This document shows, in pieces, positions 1 to 9,642 of a stretch of 36,432 bases of DNA; positions within the stretch are counted from its first letter, which is position 1; every line of letters starts with the position of its first letter. The notes under the pieces were generated by a model that was not told the origin of the DNA, did not search any database, and saw only the letters and a list, made by a program, of their open reading frames with translations. The stretch is from assembly GCA_903904875.1 (NCBI GenBank), contig CAIVEC010000022.1, positions 1-36,432 on the forward strand, read 5' to 3'. The position numbers and the translations under genes were made by a program. The stretch is from an uncultured bacterium (GTDB lineage: Bacteria; Patescibacteriota; Gracilibacteria; Absconditabacterales; Absconditicoccaceae).

Positions 1-1120
<1,120 letters not shown>

Positions 1121-1218
1121 ATTGTTTTTTTAATACAACGTAATATATCATACTATTGTTAAATACCTACATCATAAACACTGCTTTTTTTTGTGTAAAA
1201 AAAAGTTGTGCAGGGTTC

Positions 1219-1246
1219 TTTATAGTAAATTCACCAGTCATTGCAA
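1219..1246 (-). promoter_or_regulatory. Candidate promoter of the 23S rRNA gene
   Basis: On the minus strand TTGCAA (1246-1241), a 16-base spacer and TATAAA (1224-1219) form a sigma70-like promoter about 95 bases before the estimated 23S 5' end. An A-rich tract lies just upstream of the -35 box, as in rRNA UP elements. This is read from the sequence; the transcription start is inferred. Confidence 0.5.
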
Positions 1247-1380
1247 GACTTTTTTGGGTTTTTTTACTGGATTTTTAGGGTAGTTATGAAGCTTCCAAAC
1301 TCACCAAAATGTACCACTTGCAAAAAGATTTTTGAAAAAGAGTCAATCCGTATTTTTTGCTGAGCGCAGGGAATTTCAAA

Positions 1381-1438
1381 ATACTTGAGACACAATAAAA
1401 ACTTGAAGTAGTGAAAGTTTTTATGATGTCGAAATTAT
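1381..1438 (+). repeat. Dyad element 1, copy a
   Basis: The outer arms are TTGAGAC and GTCGAAATTAT. The inner stem is a perfect ATAAAAACTT/AAGTTTTTAT hairpin. It closely matches the copies at 8038 and 31634. Confidence 0.75.
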
Positions 1439-1474
1439 GGTTTGCCAATTGAATATTTATTCATTTTGGCAACC

Positions 1475-1525
1475 ATATATTCTTCAATCAAAAATATTAA
1501 AACATATTTTTGAAGGAGAATATAT
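1475..1525. repeat. Dyad element 2, copy a
   Basis: The arms begin ATATATTC and end GAATATAT around TTCAATCAAAAATA and ATATTTTTGAAGGA. A second copy lies at 21859-21908, where the eighth base pair is changed from C-G to A-T on both arms. This compensatory change suggests that the hairpin itself is conserved. Confidence 0.7.
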
Positions 1526-1595
1526 ACCGACGATTTTTGACGCATAAAGTACAAGTATCAGCGAAGTAATTTATGAGGTCGAAATCAATCGGTAT
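1524..1595. repeat. Dyad element 3, copy a
   Basis: A 72-base inverted repeat with arms ATACCGACGATTTTTGAC and GTCGAAATCAATCGGTAT and a shared interior (AAAGTAC, then GAAGTAATTTATGA). A 73-base copy lies at 31689-31761. Confidence 0.7.
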
Positions 1596-1634
1596 GAAAT
1601 ATATTTCTGATCAGAATTAGACGATAAGTTTTTC

Positions 1635-1695
1635 ATAATTGAGACGCCTTGAAAATCTGATTATTTTTTGAGGATTTTCGAACGTCGAAATTATA
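1635..1695. repeat. Dyad element 1, copy b
   Basis: The outer arms are ATAATTGAGACGCC and AACGTCGAAATTATA. The inner stem is GAAAATC/GATTTTC, unrelated in sequence to the inner stem of the other copies. The outer arms are conserved while the inner stem changes but still pairs. Confidence 0.7.
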
Positions 1696-1800
1696 CTTTC
1701 TACAACAATAATTACTCGTTATACTTCGTAATTATTTGAGTAGAAAGTATATCACGTGCGGAAAAAAATTCACATATAGACATCGGTTTTTCCATGTATT

Positions 1801-1830
1801 AAAAAAAAGCTGGAGTAAAAAACTCCAGCT
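1801..1830 (-). terminator. Rho-independent terminator of the PorP/SprB-type operon
   Basis: A perfect 9-bp stem, AGCTGGAGT/ACTCCAGCT (1808-1830), with a 5-base loop is followed on the minus strand by eight T residues. It lies 10 bases after the stop codon of the last gene of the minus-strand operon. Confidence 0.85.
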
Positions 1831-1839
1831 CTAGATTAT

Positions 1840-3246
1840 TTAAAAATAAATTGTTTTATCGCCTATCAAAATCCGACAGGCACCGGTATATACATTGAAA
1901 TAGATAAGAATCCGTTGACCGGCTTTATCGTACACGGCGATGAATGCATCGCCTTGAATAATTTTGTATCGATTTGCTTGGTCGGTCTGTTGATAGACAG
2001 CTTGTTGCTGTCTGATAGCGGATTCTTTGAGGGTGGTGTACTTTTTATCAATCAAATATTTATATAATATTCCCTTTTGCGTTTGGATTTCTTCCACTAA
2101 GATTTTTGTGGTATCGAAAGCGGGATAATTAAATTTAAATTCATTGATTGATTGAAGATAATAGTACGCTCCTATCTGAACTTCTGCGTAATAGACATCG
2201 AACTTATGATTTTTCAAAGCAGAGTCGATGGCAATCAACTTCACATTACGTAAGGAGTCATATTTATCTTTATTTCCGAGAAAAACAATCGGTACAATTA
2301 CACTATCTTTGGGAAGAATATGTGGCTTAATATGCGCCAATTTCGTAGTATCCCTCGGATGTAATTTTGGAACTATATGTCCCCAGTAGATATCATCGCC
2401 GCCGGCACCGCCAGGACGAGAAGAAGAGAGGAAAAACATCGAATCACAGTTCATGAACCAGCGATCATCGACAGCAGAATTGATAGGTAATGCCTGTGGT
2501 TTTAACCATTGTCCATCCTTGTCTAGTGTACTGGAGAAGATATCATATCCTCCCTTTCCACCTGAACCATTGGAACTGAAATACAAAGTTTTTTTATCTG
2601 ATCCAAAACACACATCAACCTCATCACCGGATGTATTGATCATATCAAGCGGAACAAAAATTATATACTGACCGGCATCATTTTTACGCGACCAATACAA
2701 ATCATGTTCGCCACGTCCGCCAGGGCGTTCACTCGATATCACCATAATTCCATTCGCTTCGGCAACACTTTGTTCATGCGAATCTGAATTTACAGGAGGC
2801 TTCATCTGTCTAGGTGTAGACCAATGTTTCTTTCCACGTGTTGAACAATAAAGATCTCCATTGCCAAACGTTTTGTAGGTAAACAACTTCGGGCCTTCAG
2901 AAGAAAAACCTGCTAAAGCGGTATAGTCATCACTATTGAAAAAATAAAATTTCTTTGGTGGCGACCACACGCTATCAATAAAATGAGTAGTATAAATATT
3001 CTCATTAAATTGAAGATCCGCTTCATCGGTGTTCCGGTTTTTCCTAGAGGATGAAAAGTAGAGCATTCCATCGATGTAGATGGGTGAGTAATCATCTTTG
3101 GCACTATTAACATTGAGGGATTGAATAACTAAACTATCATTCTCTCCCAAAGTCTGCCAAGATGTGCTAGGTTTCTTTTGCCCGAAAAGGGTGGTAGTGG
3201 TCATCATACAGACAACCACCACCAAGAGAGAAATCAGTTTTTTCAT
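1840..3246 (-). CDS. PD40 beta-propeller protein with SPOR-like C-terminus (T9SS/gliding-associated)
   Basis: A 468-residue secreted protein. A signal peptide (residues 1-22, ending TTTTLFG) is followed by WD40-like PD40 repeats with the typical YFSS, ISSERPGG, LYFSSNG and FLSSSRPGG turns, each before a D-L/I-Y or D-I-F/Y motif (about residues 50-290). After a linker, residues 350-460 (YAEVQIGAYY, then AFIAVYDKAGQRI) resemble the SPOR-like module that follows PD40 repeats in many Bacteroidota proteins. The OmpA domain of PorE/SprE-type proteins is not present. It is the third gene of an operon with a PorP/SprF protein, overlapping that gene by four bases (ATGA). In Bacteroidota, such proteins sit at the inner face of the outer membrane next to PorP/SprF. 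About thirty glycines are all GGN; there is no in-frame TGA, unlike the genes from 8143 on. Confidence 0.8.
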   Translation of the reverse strand: MKKLISLLVVVVCMMTTTTLFGQKKPSTSWQTLGENDSLVIQSLNVNSAKDDYSPIYIDGMLYFSSSRKNRNTDEADLQFNENIYTTHFIDSVWSPPKKFYFFNSDDYTALAGFSSEGPKLFTYKTFGNGDLYCSTRGKKHWSTPRQMKPPVNSDSHEQSVAEANGIMVISSERPGGRGEHDLYWSRKNDAGQYIIFVPLDMINTSGDEVDVCFGSDKKTLYFSSNGSGGKGGYDIFSSTLDKDGQWLKPQALPINSAVDDRWFMNCDSMFFLSSSRPGGAGGDDIYWGHIVPKLHPRDTTKLAHIKPHILPKDSVIVPIVFLGNKDKYDSLRNVKLIAIDSALKNHKFDVYYAEVQIGAYYYLQSINEFKFNYPAFDTTKILVEEIQTQKGILYKYLIDKKYTTLKESAIRQQQAVYQQTDQANRYKIIQGDAFIAVYDKAGQRILIYFNVYTGACRILIGDKTIYF

Positions 3247-4160
3247 TTACTAGATCTCCCTTCGTTGAATATTTTTCTTATAAATACAGAGTTATTAACG
3301 GCTTTGTAGGTGTAGGCAGTTGCGTCAACCCATGATCCATAGGTACACAAATACCCGAAGGACCAGGACTGAGCAGTTACGCCCACATCAAATTTCAAAG
3401 CGCCAATACTGCGGTAGCCGACACCAAACCAGAACATTTTATTATACTTGAGATCAACACCTGCCTCCCATGCGTAGGCTTTTTCGCTCGCGAAAACTCC
3501 AGCGCCTGAAGGCTCTAAACCAAATTTTTCTCCCAAGTTGAAGGTATACGCTCCTACGAAATAATAGGTGCGCTGTCGGGCATTGTTCCATGTAGGATTA
3601 AGAAACGCATTCTTGTTTTCCAATAATTGATAGGACGACAAGCCAATATAATATTTGTCCTCGCGCAGAAATGCGAGTCCGGCACTGGCATTGCCATTTG
3701 GTTGAAATTGAGAAACATTACTTAATCCAGGATCATTAGGATCAATCACAATCGCATCATTGCCAGAAAACTTATCCTGCATAAAATGGCCTGCCAGAAA
3801 AAAAGATAGTTTATCACCTTTTTCTTTGGAAAGAAATACCCGATAGATAAATGCTAATTGGGCATCTAAATGCATGGATAAACCAGCTTGTTCGCGATCT
3901 AATTTAAATCCGATACCGACACCATCTGAAATGAAACCACTAGCTAAAATGGTGCCTTGGTTAGGATGACGATTGAATCCGTCGAGACGAGTACCTGCCA
4001 TGAAAGTAGCGGTGGGTACTGCGTTCATAGACATAAGTGCCATATTATGCACTTGTGGTGCCTTATGAAACCAAGGATTGATTCCCTGTCCCACTTGCAT
4101 TTGTGCTACGCTGGTGCTGATCATCCCGATCAACAAAACAGCAATTATATTTTTTTTCAT
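3243..4160 (-). CDS. PorP/SprF-family outer membrane beta-barrel protein
   Basis: A 305-residue protein with a signal peptide (cleavage near STSVA-QMQ). It has the PorP/SprF layout: an early block of MALMSMNAVPTATFMAGTR type, repeated aromatic beta-strands (YYIGLSSYQLLENK, YYFVGAYTFNLGEKFGLEPS) and strand-rich ends (FWFGVGYRS, WSFGYLCTYG). In Bacteroidota this family helps anchor SprB-type adhesins at the surface and is coded beside them, as here. The gene ends in TGA, which overlaps the ATG of the next gene (ATGA). If the cell reads UGA as glycine, translation would continue out of frame through the next gene for about 36 codons to a TAG. All its glycines are GGN. Both facts point to a donor with the standard code. 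Confidence 0.85.
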   Translation of the reverse strand: MKKNIIAVLLIGMISTSVAQMQVGQGINPWFHKAPQVHNMALMSMNAVPTATFMAGTRLDGFNRHPNQGTILASGFISDGVGIGFKLDREQAGLSMHLDAQLAFIYRVFLSKEKGDKLSFFLAGHFMQDKFSGNDAIVIDPNDPGLSNVSQFQPNGNASAGLAFLREDKYYIGLSSYQLLENKNAFLNPTWNNARQRTYYFVGAYTFNLGEKFGLEPSGAGVFASEKAYAWEAGVDLKYNKMFWFGVGYRSIGALKFDVGVTAQSWSFGYLCTYGSWVDATAYTYKAVNNSVFIRKIFNEGRSSK

Positions 4161-4166
4161 AGCTGA

Positions 4167-7100
4167 TTAATATTTGATATCAATACTCGATTTGAAGATA
4201 TACTCTTTGCCGTTTTCCGCTACACGAATATAATAATAATAAACGGTATTGGCAGCGGCTTTGTTATCAAGCGGATTCCAGGTGAAATTACAGTCCGAAG
4301 ACTCAAAAACTTTTTCACCCCAATCCGTAAAGATCTTTACGAGAAATTCCTGAAACTCACATCCACCCTGTACAGCGAAGACATCATTATAGCCGTCTCC
4401 ATTTGCTGTTACAAGATTTGGAATCAAAATACAATCATCCGGACCCTTACCCACATACAGTGAGTCCGTCGCCGAACAACCATACTGATTGATCAGAATT
4501 CCTACATAAAAACCCGAAGGAAGATTACCGATAGCTTGACCTGGTGAAACAGAATCGACCAGCACACCCAACGAATCATAGAGGTAAAAGGTATTGATGA
4601 ACGGAGACCAGTAAATGTCTTCCGTATGCAACACAACTTGTCCGTCATCTGATTGCTGGCAAGAAGTGCTCGTTATCGTGGGAAAGAATTTTATCCACTC
4701 ATACGGCTCTTCGACTTCATAGGTTTCATAAATAATACATCCAAGCGCATCGGTAATAGTTACATTATACATACCCGCGGGTATGTTAGTTATAGTTGAA
4801 GTTGTCATTCCGTTATTCCACAAAAAAGTATATGGACCCGTACCACCATGAACAGCGTCCAAGATGATTGAGCCTGTATTGTCGCCTTTGCAGATCACCG
4901 GAACAATATTAACCGTTCCTACAGTTATTGGTAATGGTTGTTGAAGTACTAAAGTAAACGTAGTATCACAACCGGTTGAAGATATTATTGTTACAGAATA
5001 ATTACCAGCGGAAAGTCCTGAAATAAATGGGACAGGAACAGTGTCGGTAGAGATAGTGTCTCCGGTTGAGAATATTACGGTATAAGGAGCATTAGGTCCA
5101 GTAATAGTAATGTACCAGGAACCAGTGCTTCCATTATTACAATATATCACATTAACCGAATCTTTGATAATTGTCGGCGCAGGTTGTGTAAGTGTAAAAC
5201 TCATCTGAGCAAAACACCCGACAGAATCCATAACCGTAATTTGATAAACCCCAGCAGGCACATTGATGATATCCTCAGTCACAGCAAAAACGTTTCCGTT
5301 GTGCAACCAAGTATATTGCAGTGGACCTTTTCCACCACCAGTAGTGATATAAATAGCACCATCGTTTCCGCCATTGCAGTGAATATTATTAAGCGAATCT
5401 AAGGTGATAGTGATTGCAGGTGGTTGAGTGATAGTTGCTGACGCGGTTATTGAACATCCTACAGAATCAGTTACGGTAAGCGTATATGTTCCGAAACCTA
5501 CACCAGTCATATACGGTGTTGTTGCACCGTTCGACCATTGATAACTCAGAGGACCAGTCCCGCCAGAATAAAAAGCTTCGGCGTGTCCCGTAGTGGTAGC
5601 ATTACAAAGAACATTTTCTGAAATCACATAACCTTGTAAGGGCATCAATGGTTCAATGCGAATAGTTCCTGTAACAGAGCATACACTATCATCACTGACG
5701 GTGTACGTATAATCACCCACCGCTAAACCAGTGATGGTGAAAGCAGTTGATGTGAATCCACCAGGACCCGTCCACGTGATGTGGTAGCCTGGCATAGGAT
5801 TACCTCCGGAAGCGGAAATCGCGATGCTTCCATTGTGATCACCATAACAGATATTATTAGTAACAACTTCATTCACAACAAGCGGCGTAGCAGATTGATT
5901 GATAGTAAAAGTATAATATGCCGAACATCCTGTAGCATTGTCAGTAATAGTAATGGTATATGTTCCTGCGATAAAACTCGTCGTAGCACTGAATACGGAA
6001 TCGTTAGATGTAAATGATCCTGTATTATACAGAGAACTCCAACTGTACGTAAAGTACACACCAGGAGCGGCATTTGTAGCTTGCACCGTTACGCTTCCTG
6101 TTGCTCCATTACACACGTAAGGAACAAGTGTTGCAGTAAACGGAATAGTAACCAAATTAGGAATCACCAGCGTGTCTATATATACACAGCCGTTTGCATC
6201 AGTAATGAGTAATGCATACGTTCCTCCACGGACATTCACTAAATTTTGAGTCGTGTACGTTGAATCAAAATTTATTTCGTGCCACAAGAAAGTGTAGGGG
6301 AAAACTCCACCACCAACGACAATCGAGATAGCGCCGTCATTATGGCCATCACACGAACTTGGTGTGATAGTTGGCACCATAGTGATCGCAAGTGGTTCGC
6401 TAACAGCAACTGAAGCAGTTATAGTGCAACCGTTTAGATCAGTTACTGTCACCGTATAGACTCCCATTGGAAGATCGGTAAGTGTTTGAAGAGTAGAACC
6501 GTTTGACCATGCATATGTATATATATTACCGACTCCACCACTAGCAGTTGCACTTACAGAACCATCGTTTCCACCATTACACGTAACGTTGTTTAATACC
6601 GTCGTATGCACATGGATAGGTGTTGATGGCCCGGTGATGATAACTGAAGCGGTAGTAGTGCATGCATTTCCATCAGTCACGGTTACAGTGTACGTCCCAG
6701 CAGGTAAATTAATGATTGTTGCGGTAACTCCACCGTTCGACCATGCATAGCTGTAAGGAGCGCTTCCACCACTTGCGTTAGCGGTTGCAGTACCATCACT
6801 AAAGCCGAAACAATTTATGTTGGTTGAAGTAATAGTTACCTGCAAAGGGAGCAAGGGTTGAGTGATAATAACTGAAGTGCTAGTAGTACAACCGTTTGCA
6901 TCAGTAACCGTCAGTGTATATGTACCAGCAGGCAAATTAGAAATGGTAGGCGTGATTTCGCCAGTTGGTGCCCACAAATAATTCAAACTTGGAACCCCAC
7001 CACTACCTGTAGCAGTTATCGTTCCATTATTTCCACCGAAACAACTTACATTAGTGGAAACCGTAGATACAGAAACAGCAAATGCTGGTTCTACAATTAC

Positions 7101-7817
7101 AATAGTTTGGATCTGAATACATCCGTTTGCATCTGTCACCGTAACTTGGTAATTACCAGCAGGTACGTTTGTAATAGCTGAAGTGGTAGCGCCAGTATTC
7201 CATTGATACGTATGAGCACCGGTTCCTCCAAAAGAGATAACTGAAGCTGCTCCGGTACTTGCACCGGTGCAAAGCACATCAGTTCTGCTTGCAATAACGG
7301 TGATAGGAAGTGGCGGTTCTGTAATAGTAACATTGTCAGTAGCAGTACACCCATTTCCATCAGTCACCGTGACCGTGTAATTTCCCGCAGTTAAGTTAAT
7401 GGTATTAGAAGTACCACTTCCATTCGACCAAGTATAGGTCAGAACACCAGTTCCGCCGACTCCTGAAGCGACCGCAGTTCCATTGTTTCCACCATTACAA
7501 CTTACGTTCGTGGAAACTATAGATACCGTCAAGGGCGGTGGATCAGGAAGATTCTGTGAATACACGACAGAAATCGACATTGCGTCAGTCACCGAAACAG
7601 AGTAAAGTCCGGCAGAGAGATTAGTGATGGTATTCGTCACTGCTCCTGTCGACCACAAGTAAGTATAAGGTCCGACTCCAAAACCTGGAACGACCGTCAA
7701 TTGACCGGTAGCATCGCCATTACAGAGAATGGGATTGTCAACGGTAATCTGTGCTTTAGTCACCCAAGAACAGGCGAGAAAAAACACGAACAATAATACA
7801 ATTTTTTTCGTTTTCAT
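4167..7817 (-). CDS. SprB-repeat adhesin with T9SS type B / gliding C-terminal domain
   Basis: A 1216-residue secreted protein. After a signal peptide (residues 1-22) come about fourteen SprB-type repeats of 70-80 residues. Each has a C-x-G-x-x-x-G start (NVSCNGGNNGT), a Y-x-W-S-N-G turn and a L-x-A-G-x-Y-T-V-T-V-T-D-x-x-G-C end. The last 90 residues (IPNLVTANGDGYNDVF, IFTDWGEKVFES, YYYYIRVAENGKEYIFKSSI) match the gliding-motility/type IX secretion C-terminal domain, type B. In Bacteroidota this would be exported by the type IX system and shown on the surface as an adhesin; no T9SS core genes (PorK-N, SprA) are in the window. Well over 100 glycines and not one TGA. First gene of the operon with the PorP/SprF-like and PD40 genes. 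Confidence 0.9.
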   Translation of the reverse strand: MKTKKIVLLFVFFLACSWVTKAQITVDNPILCNGDATGQLTVVPGFGVGPYTYLWSTGAVTNTITNLSAGLYSVSVTDAMSISVVYSQNLPDPPPLTVSIVSTNVSCNGGNNGTAVASGVGGTGVLTYTWSNGSGTSNTINLTAGNYTVTVTDGNGCTATDNVTITEPPLPITVIASRTDVLCTGASTGAASVISFGGTGAHTYQWNTGATTSAITNVPAGNYQVTVTDANGCIQIQTIVIVEPAFAVSVSTVSTNVSCFGGNNGTITATGSGGVPSLNYLWAPTGEITPTISNLPAGTYTLTVTDANGCTTSTSVIITQPLLPLQVTITSTNINCFGFSDGTATANASGGSAPYSYAWSNGGVTATIINLPAGTYTVTVTDGNACTTTASVIITGPSTPIHVHTTVLNNVTCNGGNDGSVSATASGGVGNIYTYAWSNGSTLQTLTDLPMGVYTVTVTDLNGCTITASVAVSEPLAITMVPTITPSSCDGHNDGAISIVVGGGVFPYTFLWHEINFDSTYTTQNLVNVRGGTYALLITDANGCVYIDTLVIPNLVTIPFTATLVPYVCNGATGSVTVQATNAAPGVYFTYSWSSLYNTGSFTSNDSVFSATTSFIAGTYTITITDNATGCSAYYTFTINQSATPLVVNEVVTNNICYGDHNGSIAISASGGNPMPGYHITWTGPGGFTSTAFTITGLAVGDYTYTVSDDSVCSVTGTIRIEPLMPLQGYVISENVLCNATTTGHAEAFYSGGTGPLSYQWSNGATTPYMTGVGFGTYTLTVTDSVGCSITASATITQPPAITITLDSLNNIHCNGGNDGAIYITTGGGKGPLQYTWLHNGNVFAVTEDIINVPAGVYQITVMDSVGCFAQMSFTLTQPAPTIIKDSVNVIYCNNGSTGSWYITITGPNAPYTVIFSTGDTISTDTVPVPFISGLSAGNYSVTIISSTGCDTTFTLVLQQPLPITVGTVNIVPVICKGDNTGSIILDAVHGGTGPYTFLWNNGMTTSTITNIPAGMYNVTITDALGCIIYETYEVEEPYEWIKFFPTITSTSCQQSDDGQVVLHTEDIYWSPFINTFYLYDSLGVLVDSVSPGQAIGNLPSGFYVGILINQYGCSATDSLYVGKGPDDCILIPNLVTANGDGYNDVFAVQGGCEFQEFLVKIFTDWGEKVFESSDCNFTWNPLDNKAAANTVYYYYIRVAENGKEYIFKSSIDIKY

Positions 7818-7912
7818 TTTAGTAGTTTTTATTTTTTTAGTTAGTTTTTAATTTATATATATATATGTTAATGATCACATCATAGTTTCTCGTGAAAAGA
7901 AACCATAAAACC

Positions 7913-7940
7913 CATATAATCATTTGCAATAATATTGCAA
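7913..7940 (-). promoter_or_regulatory. Candidate promoter of the SprB/PorP operon
   Basis: On the minus strand TTGCAA (7940-7935), 16 bases, TATATG (7918-7913). The 14-base stretch AAAAGTCTTGCAAT around the -35 box also occurs at the 23S promoter (1253-1240). The -35 box lies in the perfect palindrome TTGCAATA-A-TATTGCAA (7924-7940). No Bacteroidota-type TTTG/TAnnTTTG promoter is obvious. The rest of 7818-8014 is AT-rich non-coding sequence. Confidence 0.4.
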
Positions 7941-8014
7941 GACTTTTACATACTTTTTATGCTTTGTCAATAAATGAAAAGGTGGAAAAGAAATATTGGG
8001 AAAATAGGTTTTTT

Positions 8015-8043
8015 TTGACAAATAAGAGTTTTTAGAGTATAAT
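8015..8043 (+). promoter_or_regulatory. Perfect consensus sigma70 promoter
   Basis: TTGACA (8015-8020), a 17-base spacer and TATAAT (8038-8043) match the consensus at all twelve positions. The start point would be near 8050, 93 bases before the ATG at 8143. The TATAAT is also the left arm of dyad element 1 (8038-8098), so the transcript would begin with that element's inner hairpin. Confidence 0.85.
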
Positions 8044-8098
8044 TGAGATGCAATAAAAACTTGAATCTCTTTGAAAGTTTTTATACAGCGAAATTATA
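8038..8098 (+). repeat. Dyad element 1, copy c (fused to a promoter)
   Basis: The outer arms are TATAATTGAGATGC and GCGAAATTATA. The inner stem is ATAAAAACTT/AAGTTTTTAT, as in copies a and d. The right arm runs into a short hairpin, TATACC-TTTA-GGTATA (8095-8110), which looks like element 3 with its interior removed. Confidence 0.75.
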
Positions 8099-8142
8099 CC
8101 TTTAGGTATACTTAGTGTAAGCTTTTATGCTTAAGCAAGGAT

Positions 8143-9642
8143 ATGCACAAAAAGCTCATCATCACAATAAGCGTCATCTTAGGAGCACTCTATGCACTGG
8201 GAAATGTTTTTTCTATCAATTTATTTTTTCCCAACCTCAACAACCAGTCATTGCAAGATAAATTTTCTCTTGTTCATTTTATGGCACCAGGAAATAATTT
8301 CGGATGAAGCATATTCCGGTTAGCTACGAAATCGGTATGACCAAGAGTAATTAATACTCCTTCCGGTGATACGAAAACATGCACCAAATTAGTCAGAGGA
8401 TTATATTTCAATTCACAGAGAGGAAAAAGGCTACGACCGTTGGATAGCGATACGCTTACATTATTACAGCAACAGAATAGTTGATATAATAACCTTCAGA
8501 TGACATGAGGACTGTATACGACATGCGGTTCTGGATACGGCATTTTCGGATATATAGAATACACGCGATGAGGAGTAGTTTCAAAGATAGCAGCAGGAAC
8601 AAAATTAGATTACAACAATAATAGAATAATTGATTCTATGGCGAATAGTTTCCAATATTTTGACAATAAAGTTCCGTTGGGATACATCTACGATAGTAAT
8701 GGAGGGATAGGATATGTCGGAGGATATCTGACCGGTCATGATGCCCTGATAAGTTTTTTGAATAGTTGAGGATCGATAAATAGCGGATTCATGTATTCCT
8801 GAGACACTATCATTTCTCACGATCCCGGCCGGACGACAACGATAGAGAGTTGAAATAACGCAATGCAGACGATGCGGAATCTTATCATCCAATGAAGCGT
8901 AGGATTGTCCAAATCCATCGATGAAAAAGAAAGGATTTCGCTTCTCGGTAATTTCCAAAACAAAACAGTCATCTACAATGGAAGCGATATCAATTCATCG
9001 ACAGTGATAAATTTTGCAAAACAGAAAGCGCAAGAACTCTGTCAAGGCAAAGAAATTAATCTGCCGATATCAACCGATGAAACGATACTGTGTTACGAAA
9101 ATACTGATTTAAATATCGATTTGACTCAACCGACAACATATGAGAATAAAACCATTATCGTAAAAAGCGGTAACGTTATTTTACAAGGTGGAATGCAAGA
9201 AATTTCTCCATCACTGGATCTCTTTATAGACAAAGGAATACTTTATTTACCGGATCCATTCACCACACGACAGACATTCAATGAACAATGATTTCCAGAG
9301 ACAAGTGGAGTAATTGCATGACTCTATCTCAAAGGAAACTTCATCATCAACGGACTCATACTATGATGAACAACAGGATTCAACCATAAACTTCATCTCC
9401 AAGGAAAAATAACGACACTTAACACTCCACTCACTCCGAACCCAGGAAGAACATGACAGATTGAAAATATGTTTGGGTGATCTCTGTATGATAACTTCAT
9501 CAATCTCCAAAATGTATTCGTACGAACATGCGGATTTGATGGAACAGGCAGCGATGGCTCACAATGTATGACAGGGAATATTATTTCCAGTACACCGCTC
9601 GTTATCTTGAACGGAAATTATCCTTCAAATATATTACAATAA
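8143..9642 (+). CDS. Secreted protein of unknown function, UGA-rich
   Basis: A 499-residue protein read only when TGA is glycine; about fifteen in-frame TGA codons, including two TGA TGA/TGA GGA runs that fit turn-rich sequence. The N-terminus (MHKKLIITISVILGALYALG) is a signal peptide or membrane anchor. The rest is rich in G, N, S and T and probably beta. Residues 255-385 carry ordered strands (NKTVIYNGSDINSSTVINFA, KTIIVKSGNVILQGG), and the last 100 (GNFIINGLIL, NLQNVFVRTCGFDG) look like beta-helix or pilin-like surface protein. No family is recognised. The start is the first ATG after the consensus promoter; the stop TAA overlaps the start of the bidirectional terminator. Codon use differs sharply from the TGA-free operon just to its left. 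Confidence 0.8.

Larger units (their letters stand above)
1381..1752. repeat. Chain of abutting palindromic elements
   Basis: Between the 23S gene and the foreign-looking operon at least five inverted repeats follow each other with almost no spacer. They are: element 1 (1381-1438); a hairpin with arms ATGGTTTGCCAA and TTGGCAACCAT (1436-1478); element 2 (1475-1525); element 3 (1524-1595); the palindrome GAAATATATTTC (1596-1607); a second element 1 (1635-1695); and a hairpin with arms ACTTTCTAC and GTAGAAAGT (1693-1750). Neighbouring dyads share their end bases. No protein gene is visible here. The remaining parts of 1121-1839 hold the rRNA promoter and the terminator at 1801-1830. Confidence 0.8.

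Noticed and set aside
1233-8258. Attachment-site-like direct repeat ACCAGTCATTGCAAGA at 1233-1248 and 8243-8258
   Set aside because: The right copy is inside a coding region beyond the operon's flanking element, and a 16-base match in AT-rich DNA of this size can be chance; no integrase is near.
8143-9642. A cluster of pseudogenes broken by TGA stops
   Set aside because: The frame is continuous for 499 codons when TGA is glycine, and conserved glycines in other genes show that reading to be right.
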